A stretch of DNA of 64,000 nt from an uncultured Lachnospiraceae bacterium (GTDB taxonomy: Bacteria > Bacillota > Clostridia > Lachnospirales > Lachnospiraceae). This document shows positions 24,825 to 32,175 of the stretch, in pieces. The stretch's first letter is position 1, and every line of letters starts with the position of its first letter. A program made the position numbers and the translations under genes. Location: positions 124,001 through 188,000 of the forward strand of contig URMK01000003.1 of NCBI GenBank assembly GCA_900548905.1, written 5' to 3'. The notes beneath the pieces were generated by a model. It searched no databases. It was not told where the DNA came from and worked only from the letters and a program-made list of their open reading frames with translations.

Positions 24825-24929
24825 AGCATAGTTCCTTTCCGGATGCCGATTCTGATTCCGAATACAACGGCAGCAACGCAGCAGGCTCCTGAACCGGAAG
24901 CTCAGGAGCCTTAACTGCTGCCGGATACA

Positions 24930-25123
24930 CCGGCTGACACAATACACCGATTCCGTAAGCTGTGGAAATGTACAGCCGCAGGCGGTGTGCACACGGGAGT
25001 GTGCTGATGTACTTTGGAACAGCTTGCGGTCGCAGGGCACCTGCGCCTTGGCTGTCTGTTTTTCCCGGCGGGGACTCCCCGTCAGGCCGGAAAACTCCAG
25101 TTTCCGGATATGCTGTCAGCCGG
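24930..25123 (-). ncRNA. Candidate retron msr-msd RNA
   Basis: The ends are a perfect 10-bp inverted repeat: CCGGCTGACA (25123-25114, a1) and TGTCAGCCGG (24939-24930, a2). After a1 comes AGC, as at the branching guanosine of retrons (candidate G at 25113). Three short stem-loops follow (25107-25087, 25081-25069, 25045-25031), then a long hairpin of 77 nt (25029-24953) with outer AAGCTGT/ACAGCTT, middle GTACA/TGTAC and inner GCACAC/GTGTGC stems, then a2. This is the order a1-msr-msd-a2. Between a2 and the enzyme gene is another strong hairpin at 24923-24868. The assignment is by structure only. Confidence 0.7.
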
Positions 25124-25366
25124 GTATGTTTTTTATTTTAACACAACCCGGCCATAATTTCCATCATCCCCTGTCATTCTGTTTTTTTATTCACCGAACT
25201 GTTATCCCGGTTACCCCTACTCTTTATCGGAATTTTAACCGCCTTCCTGCCCACCTCCTATTCAGCCATTGACTGGCTCTTTTACACAGGCGCATGCATA
25301 TAATAAGTTATTATGTAAAAAGGGGTAACTGTGAAGGTACGGAACAGTTACAAAAGGTGATATTTT

Positions 25367-27997
25367 ATGGCACAGGTATCCAATGAAACGGAACTGGCAT
25401 CCGCCCTTGCCGGTACCGATTCTTCCATTCAGCTGACAGCGGACATATCCGTTACCGGTTCCCTTCCTGTCCGCCGGAGCGTAACTCTGAGCAGCCTTTC
25501 TCCGGGCTTTTACATGCTCAGCAAGGCGGCGTCCTTTTCTGATAATATATTCCGGATTGAGTCCGGCGGATCCCTCCGCCTGTCCCGGATTATCCTGGAC
25601 GGGAACAGGCAGTCCCATTCACAGGAGGACAACACGAACCGTTCCCTGATACGGGTAAACGGCGGTTCTCTTTATCTTGAAACCGCATCTGTCCTGCGCA
25701 ACAATTATTCCGCTGCGGAGGGCGGCGGCGTCTATCTCCAGGCCAATCCTTCCTTTCCCAACTCCCTGGTCATGAGCGGCGATTCGCAGATTACCGGCTG
25801 CGTTTCCAAAACCTCCGGCGGTGCGGCCGCCATGTTTCCCGGAACGGAGCAAGACCGGATAACCCTGACCGGGCAGGCCTCCCTTGTGGGAAATGATGCC
25901 GCAAACGGCGGCGGCCTTTATCTGCGTTCCCTGTCGGAATCCTTAGGATGTTCCCTGACTTTGGAGGGAGAAACCACAGTCAGGGAAAACCATGCGTCTT
26001 CCACAGGCGGCGGCATCTGTTTTTCCGGATACCGCGGCGGGGGCGGTCCCGCCTCTCGGCTTACCCTCACCGGCAAAGCGGCGATCCGGGGTAACCAGGC
26101 CTATCATGGAGGAGGCATCTATTTTTACAGCTCCAACGAGGGAGATCTTCTGGATAGTTCCACCTCCTCCCCTCTTACCCAAAATACGGCGGAAGGCAAC
26201 GGCGGCGCTATTTTTATGGCGGCAGTGTTATCCCCCGCCAAAGTCCTCCTTACCGGTACGGTTATCCGGGAAAACCGGGCAGGGACGGGAGGCGCTCTTT
26301 ATCTCCTGTCCGACTCCGGATATGAACTGCAGGCCGAGTCCTGTACTCTGGAACAAAATTCCGCGGTGTCCGGTTCCTCCGGAAGCGGCGGCGGCCTGTG
26401 GCTGCAGAACCGTTCCGCCGGCCTTCCGTCCCGGCTTTCCTTCCATTCCTGTATTCTGGCCCATAATAAAGCCTCCGCCCAGGGGGGCGCCATGGCTCTG
26501 TTCAGCGGTACCGCTGCCTGTACCTTCGAACTGGCGGACTGTAATATAACGGAAAACAGCGCGTCTTCCCACGGCGGCGGCCTGCTGGCGGGCGGAAACG
26601 GGGAAGGGAAGCTGGTGTTTACAGACAGCCGTTTTACAGGAAACGAATCAGGCAGCAGCGGCGGCGCTGTTTATTACAGCAACGGCGGAGGAAACAGCCG
26701 GTTAACCGCCGGCAATGTACGCTTTGAAGGGAACCGGGCGGGCTACGAAGGCGGCGCCCTGCGCATAAATTCCGGTACCGGCACACTCCATGCAAGCCTG
26801 GAACGCTGCCGGATTACAGGCAATACGGCGGACAATAACAGCGGCGGCGGGATATGGATGGGAGGGCCGGATACCAGTCTCCTGCTTTCCAACCAAACCC
26901 TGACGGCAGAGAATATATCCCGTATCGGAAACGGGGGCGGGATTTACTGCAATACGGACAACGGCACTCTCACCCTGGATGGTACGGCGGAAGTCAGGAA
27001 CAATCTGGCCGGCACGGAAGAAAGCGATTTCGGCGGGCACGGCGGGGGTATCTGTGCAGTACCCTGCCATATTATCCTGGATACCGGCAGCCGGATTTCT
27101 GAAAACAAGGCTTATCTGTACGGCGGAGGGATCAGTCTGGCGGAAAACTCTGTTCTGGAGGTAAACGGTGGGGAGATCCGATCCAACACGGCCGGAAAGC
27201 AGGGAGGCGGCATCCGTAACCACGGAGGCAGCACCGTCAATATGGACGCCGGGGATATTTCCCTGAATACGGCTTCTGTGGGCGGCGGGATTTATAATGA
27301 CATCGGCTCCCAGGTTTATATGACACAGAAGGCTTCCCTCGGGTCCGCCGGTTTGAACAACGCCTTATCCCATGCGCCCGGAATTTATAACAACGGGGAA
27401 TTTTACACGGAAGGCCAAAGGGATATTTCCAACGGCTTTTATATCGAGGATCGGGATGCTGTTGTTTTTCTGGAAGGGCCGCTGTCCTCCGGCTCCCTTC
27501 TTCAGCTGGATAACTCGGGTTATGTTTCCCCTAATCCGGAAGGGAACCCCATTGTAGTGGGGGAGGGTACGCCGTCTTATCCGGTACTGAGCGAGCAGGA
27601 TGCACAGGCTTTCCGAAAACCGCCTCAGGACTTTGAAGGATGGGAAATCCGGCTGGGCACAGGTGAAACCCAAATCTGGCTTATTCCTGTCGTATATACC
27701 ATACAGTATGAAAACCTGGAGGGCAGCAGCCATACCAATCCGGATACCTACACGGTCAACACACCGGATATTTATGTAAATCCCCCGGATCCCAGGCCGG
27801 GCTACCGGTTTGCCGGCTGGTATGATGCCCCGGAAAACGGGCAACCGGTTACAGTAATCCCGCAAGGCAGCACCGGAGACCGCATCCTTTATGCCCGCTG
27901 GCTTCCTCTCCGCCCCGGAAGGCCCCGCCTGCCCAACCGTATCTGCAGGCCCGGGGAACCCTCCTGCTGTTACCGCCGGCGCGGCTGCCGTTATTAA
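25367..27997 (+). CDS. Right-handed beta-helix protein with InlB-type repeat
   Basis: An 876-residue protein. Residues about 40-680 are a parallel beta-helix with many GGGIY or GGA-type turns (EGGGVYLQ, NGGGLYLR, GGGICFSG, YGGGISL) as in polymorphic adhesins and pectate-lyase-like folds. Near 780-850 is an InlB B-repeat or Listeria-Bacteroides-type repeat (GYRFAGWYDAPENG ... LYARW). The tail is Cys- and Arg-rich (CRPGEPSCCYRRRGCRY). A surface role would be expected, but there is no signal peptide, no LPXTG and no membrane anchor. AAAAGGTGAT precedes the ATG. It is divergent from the retron and is followed by a strong terminator. Confidence 0.8.
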   Translation: MAQVSNETELASALAGTDSSIQLTADISVTGSLPVRRSVTLSSLSPGFYMLSKAASFSDNIFRIESGGSLRLSRIILDGNRQSHSQEDNTNRSLIRVNGGSLYLETASVLRNNYSAAEGGGVYLQANPSFPNSLVMSGDSQITGCVSKTSGGAAAMFPGTEQDRITLTGQASLVGNDAANGGGLYLRSLSESLGCSLTLEGETTVRENHASSTGGGICFSGYRGGGGPASRLTLTGKAAIRGNQAYHGGGIYFYSSNEGDLLDSSTSSPLTQNTAEGNGGAIFMAAVLSPAKVLLTGTVIRENRAGTGGALYLLSDSGYELQAESCTLEQNSAVSGSSGSGGGLWLQNRSAGLPSRLSFHSCILAHNKASAQGGAMALFSGTAACTFELADCNITENSASSHGGGLLAGGNGEGKLVFTDSRFTGNESGSSGGAVYYSNGGGNSRLTAGNVRFEGNRAGYEGGALRINSGTGTLHASLERCRITGNTADNNSGGGIWMGGPDTSLLLSNQTLTAENISRIGNGGGIYCNTDNGTLTLDGTAEVRNNLAGTEESDFGGHGGGICAVPCHIILDTGSRISENKAYLYGGGISLAENSVLEVNGGEIRSNTAGKQGGGIRNHGGSTVNMDAGDISLNTASVGGGIYNDIGSQVYMTQKASLGSAGLNNALSHAPGIYNNGEFYTEGQRDISNGFYIEDRDAVVFLEGPLSSGSLLQLDNSGYVSPNPEGNPIVVGEGTPSYPVLSEQDAQAFRKPPQDFEGWEIRLGTGETQIWLIPVVYTIQYENLEGSSHTNPDTYTVNTPDIYVNPPDPRPGYRFAGWYDAPENGQPVTVIPQGSTGDRILYARWLPLRPGRPRLPNRICRPGEPSCCYRRRGCRY

Positions 27998-28013
27998 GTA
28001 AGGACGCAGGAAT

Positions 28014-28063
28014 AAAACAGGGCTTCCCGGAGACTTATTCAGCCTCCGGGAAGCCCCGTTTTA
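28014..28063. terminator. Bidirectional intrinsic terminator
   Basis: GGCTTCCCGGAG and CTCCGGGAAGCC form a perfect 12-bp stem with AAAA before and TTTT after. It separates the convergent beta-helix gene and the meso-DAP dehydrogenase gene and can serve both. Confidence 0.9.
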
Positions 28064-28094
28064 TAATGCTTTTCCCCGTATATGCAGCTGCATC

Positions 28095-29081
28095 CTACAG
28101 CATGGTGCTGCGCAGCTCCTCCGGGCTTTTGGCGCTCAGATAGGCAGGAGCAATATCAAATACGGTCCTACAGCCGCTCTGGCCCTCCTGCCCCAGCCGG
28201 AAAGCCGCCCGGGCAAATGCCGTGAGGACGGAAGAGGTAAATGCCGGATTGGAATCCAGTTTCAGGCTGTACTCAATCACGTTTCCATATTCTTCTTCCC
28301 ATCCTGTTTTCCCGCTGCGGATTACAAACCCGCCATGAGGGATGCCGCTGTGATCCCGGGCCATTTCCTCTTTACTGATGAAATGGACGGTGGTGTCGTA
28401 GTCGGCAAAATAATTGGGCATGGTCTTGATTTCTTCTTCAATACGCCCTTTATCCGCCCCTTCCTTTACTACAACAAAACATTCCCTGGTATGCTTCTGC
28501 CTGGTGGTCAGCTCCGTATTTTCGCCTGCCCTGACACGGTCCAGGGCTTCCTTTACCGGAATGGTATACTGCCTGGCGTCAGCCACCCCTTCGATCCTGC
28601 GTACGGCATCGGAATGCCCCTGGCTTACCCCTTTCCCCCAGAAGGTATCATCCTTTCCCCGGGGAAGGATGGCGTTGGCATACAGCCGGTTCAGGGAGAA
28701 CATTCCCGGATCCCAGCCGCAGGATATAATCCCCACCTTGCCGCCTTCCTTAGCCGCCGCATCTACTGCCGCATAATGCTCCGGTATCTTTGCATGGGTA
28801 TCGAAGCTGTCTATCACATGAAAATACCGGGCAAATTCCGGCGTCTGTACCGGCAGATCCGTAGCGCTGCCGCCGCACAGTATCATTACGTCAATTTTAT
28901 CCTTCCAGCCCGGTGCCTCTTCTATTTTACAGACCGGAACCCCTTCCGTCAGAATGGAAACCGTCTGCGGATCACGTCTGGTAAAGACCGCCGCCAGTTC
29001 CATGTCCGGGTTCTGTCTGACAGCGCATTCCACGCCCTTTCCCAGATTACCATATCCCAGGATACCAATTCTAATACTCAT
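28095..29081 (-). CDS. ddh: meso-Diaminopimelate D-dehydrogenase
   Basis: A 328-residue NADP-dependent enzyme catalysing reversible amination of L-2-amino-6-oxopimelate to meso-diaminopimelate, a one-step route to the lysine and cell-wall precursor. The Rossmann start is IGILGYGNLGKGVE. MILCGGSATDLP, VIDSFDTHAKIPEHY, ISCGWDPGMFSLNR, FWGKGVSQGHSDAVRRI and HGGFVIRSGKT are hallmark strings of the family. The length is typical. The ATG at 29081 has AGGAGG six bases before it, while an ATG two codons earlier abuts that site. A near-consensus promoter lies 46-74 bp upstream, so it is its own unit. Confidence 0.95.
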   Translation of the reverse strand: MSIRIGILGYGNLGKGVECAVRQNPDMELAAVFTRRDPQTVSILTEGVPVCKIEEAPGWKDKIDVMILCGGSATDLPVQTPEFARYFHVIDSFDTHAKIPEHYAAVDAAAKEGGKVGIISCGWDPGMFSLNRLYANAILPRGKDDTFWGKGVSQGHSDAVRRIEGVADARQYTIPVKEALDRVRAGENTELTTRQKHTRECFVVVKEGADKGRIEEEIKTMPNYFADYDTTVHFISKEEMARDHSGIPHGGFVIRSGKTGWEEEYGNVIEYSLKLDSNPAFTSSVLTAFARAAFRLGQEGQSGCRTVFDIAPAYLSAKSPEELRSTML

Positions 29082-29126
29082 CTTCATCCTCCTAGTTTCA
29101 GTCCTATACTTCGTTTTCCGTTGTTA

Positions 29127-29155
29127 AGTATATCGCTTTTCAGGCAGGATGCCAA
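29127..29155 (-). promoter_or_regulatory. Sigma-A promoter of the meso-DAP dehydrogenase gene
   Basis: TTGGCA, a 17-bp spacer and TATACT on the minus strand: a near-consensus pair, with the -10 box about 45 bp upstream of the start codon. Confidence 0.85.
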
Positions 29156-29193
29156 TACTTTTCCAATGATTTTTCTCCGCACGGGCGGAATGG

Positions 29194-30585
29194 CTATCTG
29201 CGGTACATGGTCAGATAGGATTTTGTGTTTTCTATCATGGCTTCGAACAGGTTTTTGGCATCTCCCAGACCGATTTCCATGTTGGGATCCATGCAGAAGG
29301 CCTGGAAGGCCAGATCCAGGTCTCCGGAAGCCGCGGCCTGTACTGTAAGCTCCTGGATGCCGCATACTCTGCTTACCAGGGGATAAATGCTCTCCGGCAG
29401 AGGGCCTGCAAAGACAGGCCTTACGGAATCCGCACTGAAGTGGGCATTGGTTTCCACCACCGCGCCCAGGGGCAGGTTGGGGATTTGTCCGTAATTGGGG
29501 ATGTTTACGTTGGTAACCAGATCACGGAGACCGAGCAGGGAACGCATCTGTTGTACGCCTTCTTCTCCGGTAGTATTGATGACCATTTCTTCTTCTCCCC
29601 GGTACAGCCTTTCGCTTCTTTGCAGGCGTTTTTCCAGATCTTCCTTCCTCCAGGAGACAGGGGTGAGCTTAAAGCCCCAGGAATGGGCGTTTTCCGGGTT
29701 TTTGAGATACCAGGATCCGGGGCAGAACTCCGCCAGATGCCGGTCGCCGGCAGCGGCGATAGCCCCGTACTTCAGGAAGAGATCCAGTTTCACTTTTTCC
29801 ATGGAATCAAAAAAGCGGTTCATCCAGTTTTCATCTGTTTTTTCTCCGAAGCCGGTATCTTTGTATTTCAGGGCGAATTCCCGGTATACGGGGAACAGGT
29901 CGATGTTCTTATACTGCGCGGCGGTAAGCCAGGTAAAGTGGTTGATTCCCACTACGTTGACACGGATATCCTCTCTCTGTGCATCCCGGATTCCCCTGAT
30001 GTCTTCCAGCGCTTTCCCCAGAAGCTTCTGGGTTCCGAAAACCTCATGGCAGCAGCCGAAGGCTTTGATTTGCGGGAAGGTATGGTACAGTGTCTTCACG
30101 CATACCGTCATGGGGTTGGTATAATTAATAACCCAGGCCTGGGGACAAAATTCCTTAATGGCACGGGCAATTTCCTCAAACATAGGAACCACGCGCAGCG
30201 CCCGGAGCAGCCCGCCGGGGCCTGTGGTATCTCCGACGGACTGGTAAATACCGTATTTTTCCGGCGTATGCACATCGCTTTCCATCTCATCAAAGGTGCC
30301 GGGTATGATGGAAATCACCACAAAGTCCGCTCCTTCAAGCGCGTCACCGATTGTTTCCACCGCTTTGTAATCCCATGGGGATCGGCAGTCCGCAAGATCC
30401 TTCACCTTATTTCCAATCACTTCGTTTTTTCCGGCGGCCTCCCGGTCAATATCATACAGATATACACTGCCGCTCATGTCATCCGCCGCAGCCAAGTCAC
30501 TCATAAGCCCCCATGCCCATCCCCGGGAACCTCCTCCAATGTATGCGATCTTGATATCTTCCGCCCTGTCGTTTACATACCTCAT
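29194..30585 (-). CDS. Glycoside hydrolase family 4 enzyme, alpha-glucosidase-like
   Basis: A 463-residue NAD+/Mn2+-dependent glycosidase. It shows the Rossmann loop AYIGGGSRGWAWGL, DFVVISIIPGTFDEMESDV, YGIYQSVGDTTGPGG, VINYTNPMTV, FGCCHEVFG and NVVGINHFTWL. I associate CHEV at the metal site with the alpha-glucosidase group of GH4, as distinct from CHSV in the first GH4 gene of this window; the exact sugar is uncertain. GGAGG precedes the ATG. The gene is divergent from an AraC regulator 235 bp away, and no dedicated transporter is adjacent, so it may serve sugars imported by one of the other loci. Confidence 0.88.
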   Translation of the reverse strand: MRYVNDRAEDIKIAYIGGGSRGWAWGLMSDLAAADDMSGSVYLYDIDREAAGKNEVIGNKVKDLADCRSPWDYKAVETIGDALEGADFVVISIIPGTFDEMESDVHTPEKYGIYQSVGDTTGPGGLLRALRVVPMFEEIARAIKEFCPQAWVINYTNPMTVCVKTLYHTFPQIKAFGCCHEVFGTQKLLGKALEDIRGIRDAQREDIRVNVVGINHFTWLTAAQYKNIDLFPVYREFALKYKDTGFGEKTDENWMNRFFDSMEKVKLDLFLKYGAIAAAGDRHLAEFCPGSWYLKNPENAHSWGFKLTPVSWRKEDLEKRLQRSERLYRGEEEMVINTTGEEGVQQMRSLLGLRDLVTNVNIPNYGQIPNLPLGAVVETNAHFSADSVRPVFAGPLPESIYPLVSRVCGIQELTVQAAASGDLDLAFQAFCMDPNMEIGLGDAKNLFEAMIENTKSYLTMYRR

Positions 30586-30698
30586 ACCGTTCCTCCTTCT
30601 GTCTGCTGTAAAAGCACGTCTTATAGGACTATACTAGCACGCAACAATTAATAATACCGTAAAAAAAATGCTTTCCGCACAGTCTAACCGTTCATATA

Positions 30699-30727
30699 TT
30701 GCTATTTATTTATTCTGTGTTTATAAT
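30699..30727 (+). promoter_or_regulatory. Probable promoter of the AraC regulator gene
   Basis: TTGCTA, 17 bp and a perfect TATAAT lie about 90 bp before the ATG at 30820. On the opposite strand of the same intergenic region TTGTTG, 16 bp and TATAAG (about 30627-30654) could serve the GH4 gene. Confidence 0.7.
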
Positions 30728-30819
30728 GAAGCTGTCCCCTGCCGGTACTGCCTGCCTTACAGGCGGCACACGCCGTGCAGGAAAATTGACTGCATAACAG
30801 GAGGGAGGTACTGGAACCT

Positions 30820-31680
30820 ATGCTTCACACTTCATTTGCCCCCTATGAAGATTTTCTGGTGGAATATGTCCGGAACCCGGAAAGAAATGATATGAAGGTA
30901 CAGCATTACCATGATACATATGAGTTCTATCTGCAGATGGCGGGGGAACGGACCCTGATCCTCAACGACATCTGCTACACCCTGCGGCCGGGCGATTTGT
31001 ATATATTAAAGCCTTTTGAGATCCATTACACCGAAAGCCGCGGCTCGGAATATTATGAACGCTATGTCATTAATCTGTCGACTTCCTTTCTCCGCACCCT
31101 GCTGACGGACGGGGAGACGCGGCTCCTGCTTTATAAACTGGAATCCTGCGTGCTGCATCTGTCCCCGGAGCAGGCCGGCGAAGCCCTTGACTGCTTCCGG
31201 AAAACGGAACGCTACCACAAAAGGACCGGCTTCCTGGCAGGAAAGCTTGTCTGCTCCTCTATCCTGCAGCTTCTCCTGTTCCTTTCGGAGCTGACGGAAA
31301 AAGCGGCGCTTCCGGATATTCTGGAGGGAAAAAGCATCCAGCCGGAGATAGTCACTGTCATTCATTATATCAACCGGCATTACCAGGAGAGCCTTTCCCT
31401 GGAGGATGCAGCGGATCTGGTGCATATGAGCCGGTATCACTTCTGCCGTCTCTTTCATGAAGCCACAGGCGCCACTTTCCTGGAATATCTGTATAATGTA
31501 CGTCTGGCCAAGGTGCACCAGTTCCTTCTTACCACCACGCTGCCCCTGAGTGATATCGCCGCCAAATGCGGATTTGCCTCAACCGCCCATCTTTCCAGGG
31601 TTTTCCGGGCCGCCTACGGGATGTCGCCGCGCAGCTTCCGCAAGGCAGCATTCCCCGGTCAGGCCTCCAAAAACCCCTGA
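30820..31680 (+). CDS. AraC-family transcriptional regulator
   Basis: A 286-residue protein. The N-terminal cupin-type domain has QHYHDTYEFYLQMAGERTL and LRPGDLYILKPFEIHY. The C-terminal double helix-turn-helix has LSLEDAADLVHMSRYHFCRL and LPLSDIAAKCGFASTAHLSR, then YGMSPRSFRK. It has no membrane segment, so it senses a cytoplasmic ligand. GGAGGGAGG precedes the ATG. It is divergent from the GH4 glycosidase and is its likely activator, mirroring the GH4-AraC pair at the left end of the window. Confidence 0.92.
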   Translation: MLHTSFAPYEDFLVEYVRNPERNDMKVQHYHDTYEFYLQMAGERTLILNDICYTLRPGDLYILKPFEIHYTESRGSEYYERYVINLSTSFLRTLLTDGETRLLLYKLESCVLHLSPEQAGEALDCFRKTERYHKRTGFLAGKLVCSSILQLLLFLSELTEKAALPDILEGKSIQPEIVTVIHYINRHYQESLSLEDAADLVHMSRYHFCRLFHEATGATFLEYLYNVRLAKVHQFLLTTTLPLSDIAAKCGFASTAHLSRVFRAAYGMSPRSFRKAAFPGQASKNP

Positions 31681-31731
31681 GGTTTTCAGGAGACCACCAG
31701 CAGGGATCCAATCGTGGAAAGCAGGGCGCCG

Positions 31732-32175
31732 TTACGGAAAAATAACCAGACTCTCTATTGTTTTTTCCATGTCGATGAGAAAAACAACGGCATCCCCGGT
31801 TTTATAAATTTGTTTCTCGGCCCAGATACCGGAAGGCTCCATTTCTTCCGGGCTTTCGATTTTATCGGCCTCTGTTACGGTTACCACATAGGGCTCTCCT
31901 GTAAAATGGATGCCCATCTGATACCGCCCCCATTCCATGATCAGCACCATATCCCTGCGCTTTCCCCTGATTTCCTCCTCTTGCCCGCTTTCCAGCTCCG
32001 CCACGGGGACAATATTTCCCTTGTAATTGCAGACGCCTGCAAAATGATCCGGCAGACAGGGAATTAACGATATCCGCATCTGTATGCATAATTCCGTGAC
32101 ATACGGGATTTCCACGGCATAGTTTTTATTTTTTCCCGGAATGCAGAGAAGTTCTCTGCCAGTAAAGGCTTCCAT
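31732..32175 (-). CDS. cheW: Chemotaxis coupling protein CheW
   Basis: A 147-residue single CheW-like (SH3-type) domain: YAVEIPYVTELCIQMRISLI, the core LPDHFAGVCNYKGNIVPVAE and the closing VVFLIDMEKTI. CheW links receptors to the kinase CheA. The ATG at 32175 lies inside the end of cheA (50-bp overlap) but has AGAAGGAGG ideally placed, so the overlap is real and translation is coupled. It is the last gene of the chemosensory operon. The domain is shorter and more divergent than enteric CheW, as are the two CheW-like proteins at the other end of the operon. Confidence 0.85.
   Translation of the reverse strand: MEAFTGRELLCIPGKNKNYAVEIPYVTELCIQMRISLIPCLPDHFAGVCNYKGNIVPVAELESGQEEEIRGKRRDMVLIMEWGRYQMGIHFTGEPYVVTVTEADKIESPEEMEPSGIWAEKQIYKTGDAVVFLIDMEKTIESLVIFP

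Noticed and set aside
23838..25040. A 400-residue version of the reverse transcriptase from an ATG at 25040
   Set aside because: The first 72 codons are Cys/Arg-rich, run through the structured RNA region and lack a ribosome binding site; the enzyme homology starts after the ATG at 24824.
28335..30651. Long plus-strand frames of 337 and 403 codons opposite ddh and the second GH4 gene
   Set aside because: They are shadows of GC-rich genes; the minus-strand products have clear family motifs and ribosome binding sites.
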